A stretch of DNA of 64,000 bases from Strigamia acuminata (taxonomy: Eukaryota; Arthropoda; Chilopoda; Geophilomorpha; Linotaeniidae): assembly GCA_949358305.1 (NCBI GenBank), contig OX442314.1:31047118-31111117 (forward strand), written 5' to 3'. The translations under genes and the position numbers were made by a program. The notes beneath the pieces were generated by a model, which was not told the origin of the DNA, ran no database searches, and saw only the letters and a list, made by a program, of their open reading frames with translations. How positions within the stretch are numbered: the first letter of the stretch is position 1; each line of letters opens with the position of its first letter. Positions 1 to 9,901 of the stretch are shown piece after piece.

Positions 1-3000
1 GAAAATTGACCTCAACCATTCAACTATTTCCTCTGCCTTAGTGGATTTCAATATTTTAGCTTCTGGCCACCGTGAAAAGTAATCCACCGCTACTATGATG
101 GAATTTCCGTCCATGAACGGCCCGCAAATGTCAATTCCGAGTTCTTTCCACGCTGCCTTCGGTAAAGGGGTGCTACGAATCGGTTCCGTTCTTTCCGTCT
201 GTCCACCGTATTGACAAGCCTTACACGAATGAATCGCACGCTCAACATCTCCGTCTATTCCCGGCCACCATACTTTTTCTCTTAAACGTTGTTTTGTTTT
301 TACGATCCCCTGATGACCGATATGTGCCAATTGAATGACTTTCGCGCGCAAATTCTTCGGAATTATGATTCTCGTTCCTCGCATCAAGATCCCCTTCACT
401 ACGGACAATTCACTTCTTACTGCATTAAATCGAGTTATTACTTTCGGGAAATCCTTCGTCTGTTGTAATGACTTCTTTATTTCTTCAATCTCGTCGTCGA
501 CTCTTGATTCTTTTTCGACTTCATCCACCGTCATCGCCTTCGGAATTGCACTATTTAAAACAAAATGAACATGTTTCTCACTTTCTCCGACTACTGCCTT
601 TCCTTCGTCTTCCGGTAACAATCTGGAGAGCGCGTCGGCAATGTTCGAGGTTCCAGGTTTGTGCCTAATCGAAAATTCGTAGGGCTGCAGCCTAAGAACC
701 CATCGTTCTATTCGAGCTGAAGGCTTTGAACGCGCCGAGTAAATGACCTCAAGAGCTTTGTGGTCGGTGATCAATTCAAATTTTAAACCTATCAGGTAGA
801 TGCGAAATTTTTCGCATCCCCATACGACCGCCAAAGCCTCTTTTTCGGTCTGCGAGTAGCGACGTTCGACCGACGATAACGTCCGACTTGCGTACGCCAC
901 TGGTCGCATCAAACCATCGCTCTGACGTTGAGTTAGCACCGCACCGAGTCCGACGGGCGACGCATCGACTGTTAAACGTGTTTCGGCGTCTTTCTTAAAA
1001 AACGCCAATGTGCTCGCCGCGCACAATGCATCTTTCAACGCTTTGAAAGCGACGTCCTGTTGTTTTCCCCATGTGAAGACGACATCTTTCCTCGCTACTT
1101 GTCGTAAGGGTTCGGCCAACGAGGCAAAGTCTGGAATAAATCTAGCACAATAATTAACAAGTCCCAAAAAACTACGCACCTCTGTTTCGTTTTTCGGTGG
1201 AACTGCACTTCTCACCGCTACGACCTTCTGGTCGGCAACTGCAATACCGTCACTTGAAATTATGTGTCCCAGAAAGTTTAATTTCGTAAGTCCAAATCTG
1301 CATTTATTTAGGTTCAAAGTTAACCCGTTGTCTTCGAGAACCTGTAACACCTTCTTTAATCTGTCGTTATGTTCTTTCGGTGTTTTTCCATAGACGATAA
1401 TATCATCTAAACTATTCTTTACACCTGAACACCCTTCTAAGACCGTTTGAATAATTCGTTGATAGTCTTCGGGGGCCGAAGCCACCCCGAAAAACAATCG
1501 TTTGTAACGGTATAAACCGCGATGTGTGACGAATACCGTGTAACGACGGGAGTCCTCTCTCAGCGGTATTTGCAGGTACCCCCATCTGCAATCCAATTTA
1601 CTAATTAAAGCTGCACCGTCGATTTCTTCAAGTATCTCCTCCATTGTTGGAAGAGGATGACGGCATCGTCGCACCGCTTTATTCACGGCACGCATATCCA
1701 AACATATGCGTACTGAGCCGTCAGGTTTACCCACCGGCACCAACGGCGAAACCCAATCGGTGGGGCCGGTTACTGGTTCGATAATGTCTTGATCTAATAG
1801 GACATCTAACTCCACGTCAACTTTTTTCCTTACATGAAACGGCACTCTCCTCACGGATTGCGCCACGGGTCTCACTAATGGGTCTATATGCAAATCAAGT
1901 TCAAAATTTTTTAATTTCCCGATACCTTCAAATAATTTCCCGTGTGGCTCAACTATCCGTTTAATCTCCTCGGTTAAATCCGCCATAATAGCGTCGAAAG
2001 TCGCATCCGTCTTCCTATCTTCGACTGCGCCGATCGACTCTTCGCTAAATCTAACGAAACCAAGCTGTTCTGAAGTTATCTTCCCCAACAAGGAGATATT
2101 CCCGGATGGAACCACTATAAAATTCGAAATCATTTTCTTTCCTTTCGCTTCAATTTCGGCTGAAAACTGTCCACTGGTCTTCAATGGCGTCTCGCAACCA
2201 TACGCAAATAACCTCGTAGTTGGTGGTTTTAATTTAATCCCTTGTTGTTTTAATAAATCCCACGTCTTTTTATCAATTAGGTTTACATTTGCGCCCGAAT
2301 CGATTAAAACTTCAACCTCTTTCGTTGCAATTCGTACCGAAACGCAATGTTTCCTTGTCGCGGAATCAATTCCGAACGCGTATTCATCTTCTTCATACAC
2401 GTCAGCGTCACGTTCATTAACCCCGACGTACTGGACACGATCCGCCGTAGCTCGGCCACGTCCCCTATTATGTTTTAACCGACATACCTTCTCAAAATGT
2501 CCTTTTTTGTGGCAAAATGAACATTCCTTATCCCGAGCTACCGTACATTCGTTCGCGAAATGTCCCTCACGACCGCATCGAAAACACTCCAAAACTCCGC
2601 CCGTTTTGTTGCTTCTCCTTTCTTCTTCTCGATTTTGCGTCGTTTTATTCTGCCGAAAATTCCGCCTTGACTTTCCGCCGTTCCGTCCACGAAAATTCGA
2701 CTTTCCTCGTGATATTTGACTTATTACGTCTTCTTTAGGCGTTTTTCCATTATTATCCTTTTCCATTGTCGTCGCCTGTCGCTCGCTAGCTTCTGACGCT
2801 CGTGCGAGCTTTAACAACGACTCGAGGGTTAACTTATCCTCACGTAACAGTCGTCGACGCAGGCTTTTATCCTTGCCCTTTTCGAGCACCTGATCAATAA
2901 TCATATCATCTTCTAAAGTATCGAACTCACAATTTTTCACGGCGGTCCTCAAACGCGTAACATAGGTGTCCATTACTTCTCCCGCTTCCTGCGAAAATTG

Positions 3001-3297
3001 CCTGAAAACGTGCCGCTCAAATCTTAAATTTTTCCTCGGATTGAAGTACGCAGCAAGCGCTGCAGACGCCTCCACGTAATTCTTCCTTTTATCCTCTGGA
3101 AATGTCTCGAAAATCGCTTGCACGTCAATACCTGCCAAATGTAACAATAAAGCAAGTTTCTGTTTATCTTCTATAATATTCGCCGCCGAGAGATAGTATG
3201 TAAATGCGTTTGTCCAGGACTTCCACCTTTGATCCATGTTACCTTCACCAATTTCGAATTTTGCCAATGTGGGCAAATTTAAATTCGCCACCGCCAT
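1..3297 (-). CDS. Gypsy (Mag/K02A2.6-like) gag-pol polyprotein, 5' part
   Basis: One open frame of 1099 codons starts at the ATG at 3297 and leaves the window at position 1 with no stop that I can read. Order: a capsid-like gag (residues about 1-175), two CCHC zinc knuckles (CFRCGREGHFANEC and CSFCHKKGHFEKVC, about 236-272), an aspartic protease with LIDSGANVNL (about 330), reverse transcriptase with the sequence NSLDDIIVYGK at about 630, RNase H with TVDASPVGLGAVL (about 775), and the integrase HHCC zinc domain ending HSCKACQ (about 995-1025). The first integrase Asp is visible in GIDICGP, but the rest lies outside. Gag and pol share one frame, as in Mag-type Gypsy elements, so no frameshift is needed. 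The usual Tyr of the YxDD box is Ser; similar variants are known to me in K02A2.6-like elements. The role is retrotransposition by reverse transcription in cytoplasmic particles followed by nuclear integration. The frame looks intact, hence a fairly recent copy. Confidence 0.9.
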   Translation of the reverse strand, partial: MAVANLNLPTLAKFEIGEGNMDQRWKSWTNAFTYYLSAANIIEDKQKLALLLHLAGIDVQAIFETFPEDKRKNYVEASAALAAYFNPRKNLRFERHVFRQFSQEAGEVMDTYVTRLRTAVKNCEFDTLEDDMIIDQVLEKGKDKSLRRRLLREDKLTLESLLKLARASEASERQATTMEKDNNGKTPKEDVISQISRGKSNFRGRNGGKSRRNFRQNKTTQNREEERRSNKTGGVLECFRCGREGHFANECTVARDKECSFCHKKGHFEKVCRLKHNRGRGRATADRVQYVGVNERDADVYEEDEYAFGIDSATRKHCVSVRIATKEVEVLIDSGANVNLIDKKTWDLLKQQGIKLKPPTTRLFAYGCETPLKTSGQFSAEIEAKGKKMISNFIVVPSGNISLLGKITSEQLGFVRFSEESIGAVEDRKTDATFDAIMADLTEEIKRIVEPHGKLFEGIGKLKNFELDLHIDPLVRPVAQSVRRVPFHVRKKVDVELDVLLDQDIIEPVTGPTDWVSPLVPVGKPDGSVRICLDMRAVNKAVRRCRHPLPTMEEILEEIDGAALISKLDCRWGYLQIPLREDSRRYTVFVTHRGLYRYKRLFFGVASAPEDYQRIIQTVLEGCSGVKNSLDDIIVYGKTPKEHNDRLKKVLQVLEDNGLTLNLNKCRFGLTKLNFLGHIISSDGIAVADQKVVAVRSAVPPKNETEVRSFLGLVNYCARFIPDFASLAEPLRQVARKDVVFTWGKQQDVAFKALKDALCAASTLAFFKKDAETRLTVDASPVGLGAVLTQRQSDGLMRPVAYASRTLSSVERRYSQTEKEALAVVWGCEKFRIYLIGLKFELITDHKALEVIYSARSKPSARIERWVLRLQPYEFSIRHKPGTSNIADALSRLLPEDEGKAVVGESEKHVHFVLNSAIPKAMTVDEVEKESRVDDEIEEIKKSLQQTKDFPKVITRFNAVRSELSVVKGILMRGTRIIIPKNLRAKVIQLAHIGHQGIVKTKQRLREKVWWPGIDGDVERAIHSCKACQYGGQTERTEPIRSTPLPKAAWKELGIDICGPFMDGNSIIVAVDYFSRWPEAKILKSTKAEEIVEWLRSIF

Positions 3298-3437
3298 TAA
3301 AAATGTTCGTTTGCAAAATTCTCACAATATAACAACACTTGATGAATATTTCCTCACTCACAGTTCCCATTCAAGTCCAATTTCCTTTGGATGGCCCTTA
3401 TTTTCACTGATATTCGTGGATTCCTTTCACTAAATAT

Positions 3438-3448
3438 CCTCGTCGCCA
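3438..3448 (-). promoter_or_regulatory. Primer binding site, tRNA-Ser(GCU) type
   Basis: Read on the minus strand this is TGGCGACGAGG, which is the reverse complement of the last 11 bases, including CCA, of a metazoan tRNA-Ser(GCU). It lies 3 bases inside the end of the putative LTR, which is the expected place for the minus-strand primer of a Gypsy element. A short untranslated leader of about 140 bases separates it from the gag-pol ATG at 3297. Confidence 0.75.
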
Positions 3449-3451
3449 ATT

Positions 3452-3603
3452 TGTAGGATCGAATGACAGTGAGTCCAGCCAGATTGAATGCTATAACATA
3501 AAGTGACTTTATTTCTAGTGCAAGGTCACCACGTGACCTCACCTGGTCAGGTGTATACACAAACAAGTAGTGCCCTCTAGTGGCAATACATAAGATCACG
3601 ACA
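3452..3603 (-). repeat. 5' LTR of the left-edge Gypsy element (short, about 152 bp)
   Basis: On the minus strand the segment begins TGTCGTGATC and ends GATCCTACA, that is with TG...CA ends, and it directly precedes the primer binding site. It contains an AATAAA motif. The partner LTR lies beyond the left edge, so the boundaries rest only on the TG/CA ends and the primer site. At 152 bp it is short for a Gypsy LTR but within the range seen in Mag-type elements. Confidence 0.6.
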
Positions 3604-3739
3604 CTCCCTACAACAACTGTCTAGCAGTGAAAGACGCGACTAAACCAAACCCAAACAACATTATGGATGAATTAATTAAAATAATATAAATAATAATAAT
3701 AATTTAAATAAAATCAACTCTTCCTGCTCGTTAACAAAG
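3604..3739. other. AT-rich spacer with AAT microsatellite
   Basis: Non-coding stretch with an imperfect AAT/AATA microsatellite around 3675-3715. No gene is seen. Confidence 0.5.
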
Positions 3740-5010
3740 TTGAATGAATTAGCTTGTGTAATGTTGCAAGTTCATTTGTTTCTTCTATCATTGATGAAAA
3801 TTCTTCGCATAAGCTTAAACATTTTTTTTGTGTATGTTGACATACTCTTCATGACACGTGTAAAACTTAAACTTTTCAATCCATCTTGGAGGATTTCCAG
3901 AACAATAGTAATTTGGTTTTGGCACATTGAAAGTATTACTGGTGACAAGCGGTTCGGTGAAATGATCCACCCATTTTCGCATGTGTTTATACTTTAATGT
4001 GATTATTCTGCTTTGATATAACACTTAAAATAAAAACTATACAGAAAACTTCAGCTCTACATCACTGTATCGAATTGAGTGTCATTCATTTCCAACCGAA
4101 TAAATGCAGTGAAATTAGGTAAATCTTTCCGCTAGCTGAATCGAATATTTAGCAAGAGCCTTCATGCAAGATTGAATGCACAAAGTATTATTTTTCAACA
4201 TTGCCGAAATGTCATAGAAATAAGTGGTAGGTAGCGATGGATCGTCGTTGCAAAGCAGTCTTCCGATAACCTCCAAATTTGACTGTCCGACATTCAAAGC
4301 TGAACGAACAAAATCGTACAACTTCATTAGTTCTTCGTTTTCTATCGCCCATAAAAAGTCATTAAAGTCAATGCAAGAAATCGTGTTTTTTTCGATGTTC
4401 AAAGTCAATCGAGTTAAGGTTGCAAGAACAGTCCATCTTCAAGAATGACGATTAAAAGTAAAAGCAGCTTTTGAGATTGTGATACACTAACATGAGGAAT
4501 TAACTTTGGTGATATAAACCATCCAATTTCTTATTAGGCCATCTTGGAGGATTTCCAGAACAATAGTGATTAGGTTTTGACACATTGACAGTGTTACTGA
4601 TGGCAAATGATTCGGTGAAATGATCCACTCATTTTTGCGTGTGTTTAAAATATAACACAGATTCAAAATGTTTTGATAAATATCATTGAACTCAAACTCA
4701 CCACCTTAACTTATTGATTCTCCTTGATATTGAAAATGTTTTTAGTAAATTTTAAACAATTTATTTTTTATTTAGAGGTTGTATCTTACCACTGCTAATT
4801 TTTTTTATCTCAAAGTTGTTTCTTATACATTTCATTATGTGAGCAACATCTTCAAAGGCATATATTTTTTATTTTTGTTAACTTGGTGTGGGAGAAAATT
4901 TTTTGGTCTTTCCAGAAATAGAAAATGCACTCCATGCTTTCTTGTTACTGATAGAACCATCACAAATGAATCCACTGACTTGTCTCAACATGATGTAATT
5001 GTATGATGGC
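3740..5010 (-). pseudogene. P-element-like transposon remnant, copy 1
   Basis: Decayed copy of a repeat found four times in the window (also near 13.9-15.5, 29.5-31.2 and 34.3-34.8 kb). Around 5000-4780 the minus strand still encodes pieces of a P-element/THAP9-type transposase in shifting frames: FICDGSISNKKAWS, SISGKTKKF and EDVAHIMKCIRNNFEIKK. These match the pattern of the RNase H-like core of P transposases (CDG..xNKxxW, then the DVxHxxK box). Downstream (4640-3815) are two other conserved coding-like pieces, one with YYCSGNPPRW and one of 97 codons at 4408-4115 containing MKLYDFVRSALNVGQ. I cannot place these on the transposase. Stops and frameshifts interrupt the whole, so it is not functional. 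A splice donor-like GTGAGT follows the transposase piece near 4700. Confidence 0.55.
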
Positions 5011-5023
5011 TTGTAGTAAATTA

Positions 5024-5186
5024 AAAACTTCCCGTTTTAAATTGAAAACTTTCCGTTTTAAATTGAAAACTTCCCGTTTTAAATTGAAAACTTCCCGTTT
5101 TAAATTGAAAACTTCCCGTTTTAAATTGAAAACTTCCCGTTTTAAATTGAATACTTCTTGTTTTAAATTGAAAACTTCTCAGTTTA
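5024..5186. repeat. 21-bp tandem repeat, about 7.7 units
   Basis: Unit AAAACTTCCCGTTTTAAATTG repeated in tandem with a few point changes; the last units diverge. Because 21 is divisible by 3, frames on both strands stay open and give artefactual repeat peptides (KTSRFKL on plus, FQFKTGS on minus). A single related unit remains at about 31627-31650 in another copy of the surrounding repeat, so the array expanded at this locus. Confidence 0.9.
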
Positions 5187-5935
5187 GAGCGCAGATAAAC
5201 ATGATTAGAATTCAAATGAAATTACAAACGGAATTTCTGCCCGAGTATAGGTCTGGGGTTGCACTATTGAAAACATTCAGTCAATCATGTCTTTTCTTGT
5301 CGAATGCTATTTTCTTTGAAATTCCTTTCTTCGTTTTCTCTATAATGGAGTTTAAAAGTTAGTTTAATTTAGCTTTTACAGTGGGGGAGCAGAACTAAGT
5401 TAACAAACGCGACATGTAATGGGTAATAATGAATAACCCACACATGATAAAAAGGAAATAAGCACTGACAGTAAGTTTTTTTTAAAATCATGCCTCTGCT
5501 TATTGTTTCTATCAAATGAAATAATGCTAGAAAATGTCGAGAGACCAGTCAGAATACCAATAACTGATCCAATATTAGAAATCAGTTTTCTCAGTGGTAC
5601 CATTGTAAAGTATGCATTGGTTATGTAACTAGGTATACTCAGATATTTTATATGTTGGGTTTTGCTAAGCCGTAGCAAATCTATCTGCAGGCACGTCCCT
5701 TTTTAAATTGTAGTTTGATTGTCCTTTTCAGGATGCATGAGCTTCAATTCCAATGTCCAATCTTTCAAGAAATGACCAGTGGCTGTAGTGTTGTAATAAA
5801 CCTTTATTTTGGTTTCTATCGGCTGTAGTTGTCACAGTTCAACAAATTACTTATTTTTAAAAAATATGTAAGTACATGGAAAAGAACTAACACTTGGTGA
5901 ATAAGCTGCTGGACATGTGACATGCCTGAGTCGGA
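5187..5935. repeat. Dispersed repeat shared with 31.6-32.1 kb and 26.9-27.4 kb
   Basis: The interval 5187-5620 is nearly identical to 31650-32100. The interval 5620-5935 matches 26927-27363, apart from a roughly 120-bp stretch present only in the 27-kb copy. A 92-codon minus frame at 5678-5400 exists in both long copies (start MLRLSKTQHIKYL or its variant), but it contains no motif I recognise. At 26.9 kb the same upstream peptide is joined to a reverse transcriptase fragment. Identity of the repeat is unknown. Confidence 0.6.
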
Positions 5936-6303
5936 CCTAATGTCTCTAGCTTTTTCTGTCTTTCTTCTAAAGTTTTACCATCTACTTCTAAATAAAATTC
6001 CATGTTATCAAAAAATAACAACGCCGCCAACTCCGTCTCGAAACTTGCCTCCCGCCATGTGCGACGCTGGAGGCCTGGTGGGAGTTCCGGGACGTTGATG
6101 AGACGAACTCTGTCGTCCTGGTCTGCCGTTTCTCCCGCCCTCCACGCCACCATATCAATAATCTCCTTGTCAATAAGAGGACGCACTGTGTGGGCTCGCC
6201 AGTGGAAGGCCAAGTCAGCTGCGCGTCTGCCTAGCCATCGCCCGACATGCGCACGTCTGTCTGTGTGTTCTATACTAAACAATAATTTTTTGTAAAGATT
6301 CAA
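5887..6303 (-). pseudogene. ORF-beta, copy 1 (unknown family, truncated)
   Basis: The minus frame encodes a hydrophilic Arg/Glu-rich segment with EHTDRRAHV, WRAHTVRPLIDKE and LPPGLQRRTWREASFETEL. The same peptide recurs at 10.4-10.8 kb (copy 2, which keeps the C-terminal half) and 32.6-33.05 kb (copy 3). In copies 1 and 3 the frame switches after FETELAALLFF-type sequence into another shared peptide, FYLEVDGKTLEERQKKLE. No known domain is recognised. Upstream on the same strand lies the ORF-alpha C-terminus, separated by a conserved AT-rich spacer of about 60 bases. The fixed alpha-beta order suggests that the two belong to one multi-gene mobile or viral-like element. Confidence 0.5.
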
Positions 6304-6358
6304 TTTAAAAATTTTTTTTTATATTTTTCGTATTCGGGTCTTTACAGATTGTAAAATT

Positions 6359-6610
6359 TTATTCAACGGAATTTTTAGGGTTATACAAATCGATTATATT
6401 CATTGACAGGCCTTCAAGTACCCTAACCAGCGGTTCATTAACAAGTACCGGCCGTGGCTCGAACACCGTCCCTATCATGGCTATTTTCCTTTTTTCCAGT
6501 TCGGGAAAAATATGGAATTCTGTCCTTCGTATGAATGCCTTTATCATTGACTTCCATGATTATACCGGATCATCTTTTTAAGAGTATAGACGCTAATGTC
6601 ATTTATTTTG
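6359..6610 (-). pseudogene. ORF-alpha C-terminus, copy 1 (recombinant)
   Basis: The peptide ends GTVFEPRPVLVNEP...IDLYNPKNSVE and a stop, matching the C-terminus of the full ORF-alpha at 12316-12801. The upstream part (before about 6488) is a different sequence, related to 32.58-32.70 kb, so this copy is a recombinant or an insertion product. No family is recognised. The stop is followed on the minus strand by GAATAAA, which could be a polyadenylation signal, and then by ORF-beta. Confidence 0.45.
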
Positions 6611-6725
6611 ATATTTAAATAAAATCTATTTTAAATAAGTGAATTTTATATAAAAAATATGAAGAATAAAATAAAAAAATTACATATTAATAAAAAAATA
6701 TAAGCATTTCACTTACAGTACATGT
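6611..6725. other. AT-rich spacer
   Basis: Low-complexity AT-rich DNA between the ORF-alpha remnant and the RING gene. Nothing else is seen. Confidence 0.4.
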
Positions 6726-7493
6726 TTACCATTTGACTCTACAGTTGGGACATGTTTCGTTCTCACAACCCCAATGCAAAAAACACTGGTAGTGGAAGGA
6801 GTGTCTGCAGTTTAATTTCATGACAACTTCAGCCTTTTTCATCTTATACTGACAGATGACACAATCTTCAGTGGAATCTACCTCTAGTGTTTTTGGGTCT
6901 AATTCTTGAGGTTGATGTGGAAGTGGAGGTGGTACCTGATGTACTGGCGGCTCATCGTCTGAGATGTAGATAACTTCTTCCGGCTGCACAAAATGTTGCT
7001 GTAGTTGATTTGACAATGCTGTTTCTGCAATCCGGAGTCGCTCTTGCACCATGGCTAAATGGTTTTGAGAGAATTCCAACTCTCTCTCTCTAATGTTGTT
7101 ATTTGTGCAGTTGTTGGGTAAGTCGTTCTAGCACATGACCATATACAAACTGGATTTCCCTGTCACTTGGCTGTCGGTGCATCCATTGGGGTGGTGCAAG
7201 TGGTGGCAGGTTCTGTGGTGGTGGTGATGGAGTCCACTGTGCTCTGTTTGCCATGTTTTCTTTTGAGTGGGACTCAGGATTCTGACGACTTCTTCCACAC
7301 GATCCAGTGTTTTCTTAGACGTTAAAGTTACCCATTCGGGATTAGAGATCGGTAAAAGTCTCGATCCATCTTCACAGATCTGGCGAAGGTAGAGATGTCG
7401 ATCAGAATGATAAGCATCTAGTTGAAAGCTTAGAGTAATTGGTGGTCCATTCAGTCTAAGAGTAGGCGTTCCATCATATACGAAAAAAGGCAT
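6726..7493 (-). pseudogene. PC4-like plus coiled-coil plus RING-H2 gene (two frameshifts)
   Basis: Three consecutive minus-strand frames read as one gene. Frame 1 (from ATG 7493) has LYLRQICEDGSRLLPI and EWVTLTSKKTLDRVEEV, which resembles the p15/PC4 single-stranded-DNA-binding fold pattern. Frame 2 (ATG at 7254 to stop at 7099) is proline-rich and then helical. Frame 3 (7097-6726) has a Gln-rich coiled coil, an acidic ISDDE patch and a C-terminal RING-H2 finger: CVICQ, LNCRHSFHYQC, then ETCPNC, with all eight zinc ligands present. RING-H2 proteins are ubiquitin E3 ligases, so that activity is inferred. The frames join by single-base shifts rather than by clear introns, so I read it as a young pseudogene or as having sequence errors. 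A second RING copy sits at 15.7-16.0 kb. The PC4 assignment is tentative; the RING is firm. Confidence 0.6.
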
Positions 7494-7678
7494 GTTGCTG
7501 GTTCAACACACGAGTCAAGAATGAAACTTTTACAACGATAACAAAAACAGGAAACATAAAACGGATCCGGGCAAGTTTGAACTTGTTCCAAACACCGGTT
7601 TAAGAACAGGAAATAGAAAAAATTATTACAAACAAGTCTGAACTTGTTTCAAATACCATTTTTTGAAATAAAGACATT

Positions 7679-7885
7679 CTAGTTTTGGACAATGTGCAAT
7701 TTTTTTTTGATGTATTTGTGCAAGTCACAAATCACGTTAAAATTGTTCCCATCGTAAAAGTCACAAAACTTCGGGCAACCGTAATCTTCTAAATTGAGAG
7801 AGGGAATTTCACATGCAGTTAATATGTCTTTTTCCACATGGCCACCTTTGCAGGCTATAATTTCACACCAAATTCCACCTAGCAC
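7679..7885 (-). pseudogene. Fragment of a repeat-associated nuclease-like domain
   Basis: The minus frame carries KGGHVEKDIL, SLNLEDYGCPKF and a later CDLHK. This spacing (KG..K..L, then LE..GCPK, then C-x2-H) resembles an unnamed domain that I associate with many arthropod transposon-linked proteins, possibly with an RNase H-like exonuclease fold. The similarity is from memory and weak. No start-proximal part is seen, and a stop follows at 7679. Confidence 0.3.
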
Positions 7886-8756
7886 GTTCTGTGTAAGGAC
7901 TTTAATACATCACACACTTTTGATTGTGGGAAAATCGTGAAAACTGCTTTATTTTGCAACAACGCAACAACACTGAACAATGCGGCAACGCCAAAAAAAC
8001 TCTATACCATGCTAACAAAAAAAAAAGAAACGCCAAATACCGCAAATACCGCGCACGTTCCAAAAGATAGCAATAACTACAGTCAAAAAACATCGTTTTT
8101 GGTGTAGTACAGTGCTGAAATTTGTTTTAAAAAAAAATTATGCGTTATTCCGACAATAATGCGTTGCGTTATCACCAAAAAAAAATAACGTTGGCCTTTA
8201 TTTTGGCAACGCGCACATACTGTACCTAGTCGCTGCTGCGACGCCATGAATACCGTATTTTTGCAACCATTTCTTTGGACCGATTGTAAGGAAATTCGTT
8301 GCTTCGACATTTCATTGCTATACAACATTTAGTTTTAATGGAGCAGATACAGGCAGCAAATCTAGATTTTGACAACTACTGCTACCATATGATATGATAT
8401 ACCATATGATACTGATACCATAACTACTGATACCGGTACCTATACATTAATTGCAAGGCTGGTGGACATTAACAACATTTCATTGCTTCGACGTTTCGTT
8501 TCGTTTTAATGGAGCAGACACAGGCAGCATTTCAAAATAAATTTCAAAATAAATTTCAAGCAATGACTCCGATTGCCCAAGGTACATTAAGTTATGTTTA
8601 CAAAATGACATAAAAGGTATACATTACTAAGTTTTTTATGCACAATTTTATAAATTATTTCATTTTAGTAGTTTCCTTTTTTGAAAAAAATAAAGCGCCG
8701 ATAGATGTACAGTACAGTAGTGGGACGCAGAAGATCGCCTTACATCATGCTCAATA
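7886..8756. other. Intergenic, AT-rich; short palindromic patch
   Basis: No supported gene. Two minus frames of 63 and 81 codons exist but show no motif. Around 8385-8440 there is a cluster of overlapping ATATG/CATAT palindromes and GATACC repeats. Confidence 0.4.
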
Positions 8757-9245
8757 GTTTTGGAACGCATTGTAAATAATAACAAAAATATTAATAACAA
8801 ACATTAATAAAAGATTTTTTTTAAAAAAAAAGAAAAAGATTTTTCTTTTTTTTTCGTTTTTAGGCGATACTAAGTTCTTCTCTTTTACACCCAACTGCCA
8901 GTGTGCACACACAAGAAAAGAACAAAAACATCGCAGGTAGAAGCCGTAAAGAATCAGCTTATTGCAAACATTAGAAATCAGGCAAAAGAGGTTAAAGAGA
9001 TGTCATCTTACTGTGGCAATAATAAAAGCCCCAGAAACTTCAAAACACCCAAATTTCAAAAAACTTTAAAAATTGGTTCATACATTGGCCACTTCCAGTC
9101 ATTGACACTTTACCAATTGGCAACTTGGCTCCTTCAAAAGTTTTGGAACGCAATGTAAATAATAACAAAATAATAACAAAATAATAATAACAAAATACTT
9201 CTAAACATTAATAAAAGATTTTTTTTTTACAAAAAAAAAATATTT
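8757..9245 (+). repeat. Pair of direct repeats ending in A/T-rich tails
   Basis: The sequence beginning TTTTGGAACGCATTGTAAAT and running through an ACATTAATAAAAG motif into poly-T/poly-A appears at 8757-8850 and again at 9136-9245, with small differences in the AATAAC stretch. Two copies this close suggest duplication of a 3' end region or a short non-autonomous element. The 85-codon plus frame in between (8901-9158) has no recognisable motif. Confidence 0.55.
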
Positions 9246-9667
9246 TACAATTTTATTTGTTTTCACGTTTTTGCATAAATTACGAAACCCACATGCTTCT
9301 ATCGAACGTGTACATCGAACGTGTAAAATGTAATTTAGAGCTAAATTTATCGCCTACAAATGAGGACACGTGGAAAGAGACGTGTTATTGCAGCGAGTGG
9401 GATTGATTCTCTCTTTTTCAATACACAAGTAGAAGATTGTACGGCACATTTTCATTAGGAAATGTCGACCGTGCAGAGCAAAAAAGTGCATTCCACTCGG
9501 ATTTCGTTATACCGGCGGTATCCCGATTTCAAGTTTCAACTTTTCTGCCAAAATTGGCTCCATTGATCAAGGGCATTTAAATAACTTAACAACGGGAAAA
9601 TTATGGAGACAATTCTTTACAGTAGTAAGTTGGGAATGTCTAAATATTACAAAAATCGATTATCCAT
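9246..9667. other. Unassigned region upstream of the 9.7-kb frame
   Basis: Short open segments exist on the plus strand but I cannot join them into a convincing gene. Nothing else is seen. Confidence 0.3.
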
Positions 9668-9901
9668 TTGGACTTTGTTTTCAGACAAGTGCAAACGGTT
9701 TTACGTAGGTTCGAATACGGAATGGCGGGTTGCCATTTGTTTCATCTTCTGTATCAGAAGATCGATGTGTTTTGTCATTATTATCTTCCATTATTAAACA
9801 CTATGCATGAGAATGGGACCGGGATAGACCCGTTCTACTTAGGCGCTAGCTTAGGAGGAAAACCAACTCCAACCACACCTCATCTCCCAGTTGAAATGTA
9901 G
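9668..9901 (+). CDS. Possible terminal exon of an unknown gene
   Basis: A 77-codon plus frame whose second half (NTMHENGTGIDPFYLGASLG, then a Pro/Thr-rich tail) reads like real protein, with a stop at 9899-9901 and AATAAA about 50 bases later. The sequence just before the frame contains TTTTCAG-like acceptor candidates (at 9680-9687), so it may be the last exon of a spliced gene whose upstream exons I could not identify. No family is recognised, and low coding potential by chance remains possible. Confidence 0.25.
   Translation: MDFVFRQVQTVLRRFEYGMAGCHLFHLLYQKIDVFCHYYLPLLNTMHENGTGIDPFYLGASLGGKPTPTTPHLPVEM

Noticed and set aside
3438-3448. A tRNA gene at any of the primer sites
   Set aside because: Only 11-19 bases match tRNA 3' ends and no cloverleaf surrounds them; they are primer binding sites.
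5024-5186. Possible CRISPR-like array
   Set aside because: Units are contiguous with no spacers, and the DNA is eukaryotic.
5003-5362. A 119-codon plus frame with KTSRFKL repeats, and the minus FQFKTGS repeat frame
   Set aside because: Both are by-products of the 21-bp tandem repeat, whose period is divisible by 3.
5400-5678. A 92-codon frame with hydrophobic stretches, considered as a receptor or membrane protein exon
   Set aside because: No family motif, and it occurs only within a dispersed repeat. It is kept as part of that repeat.
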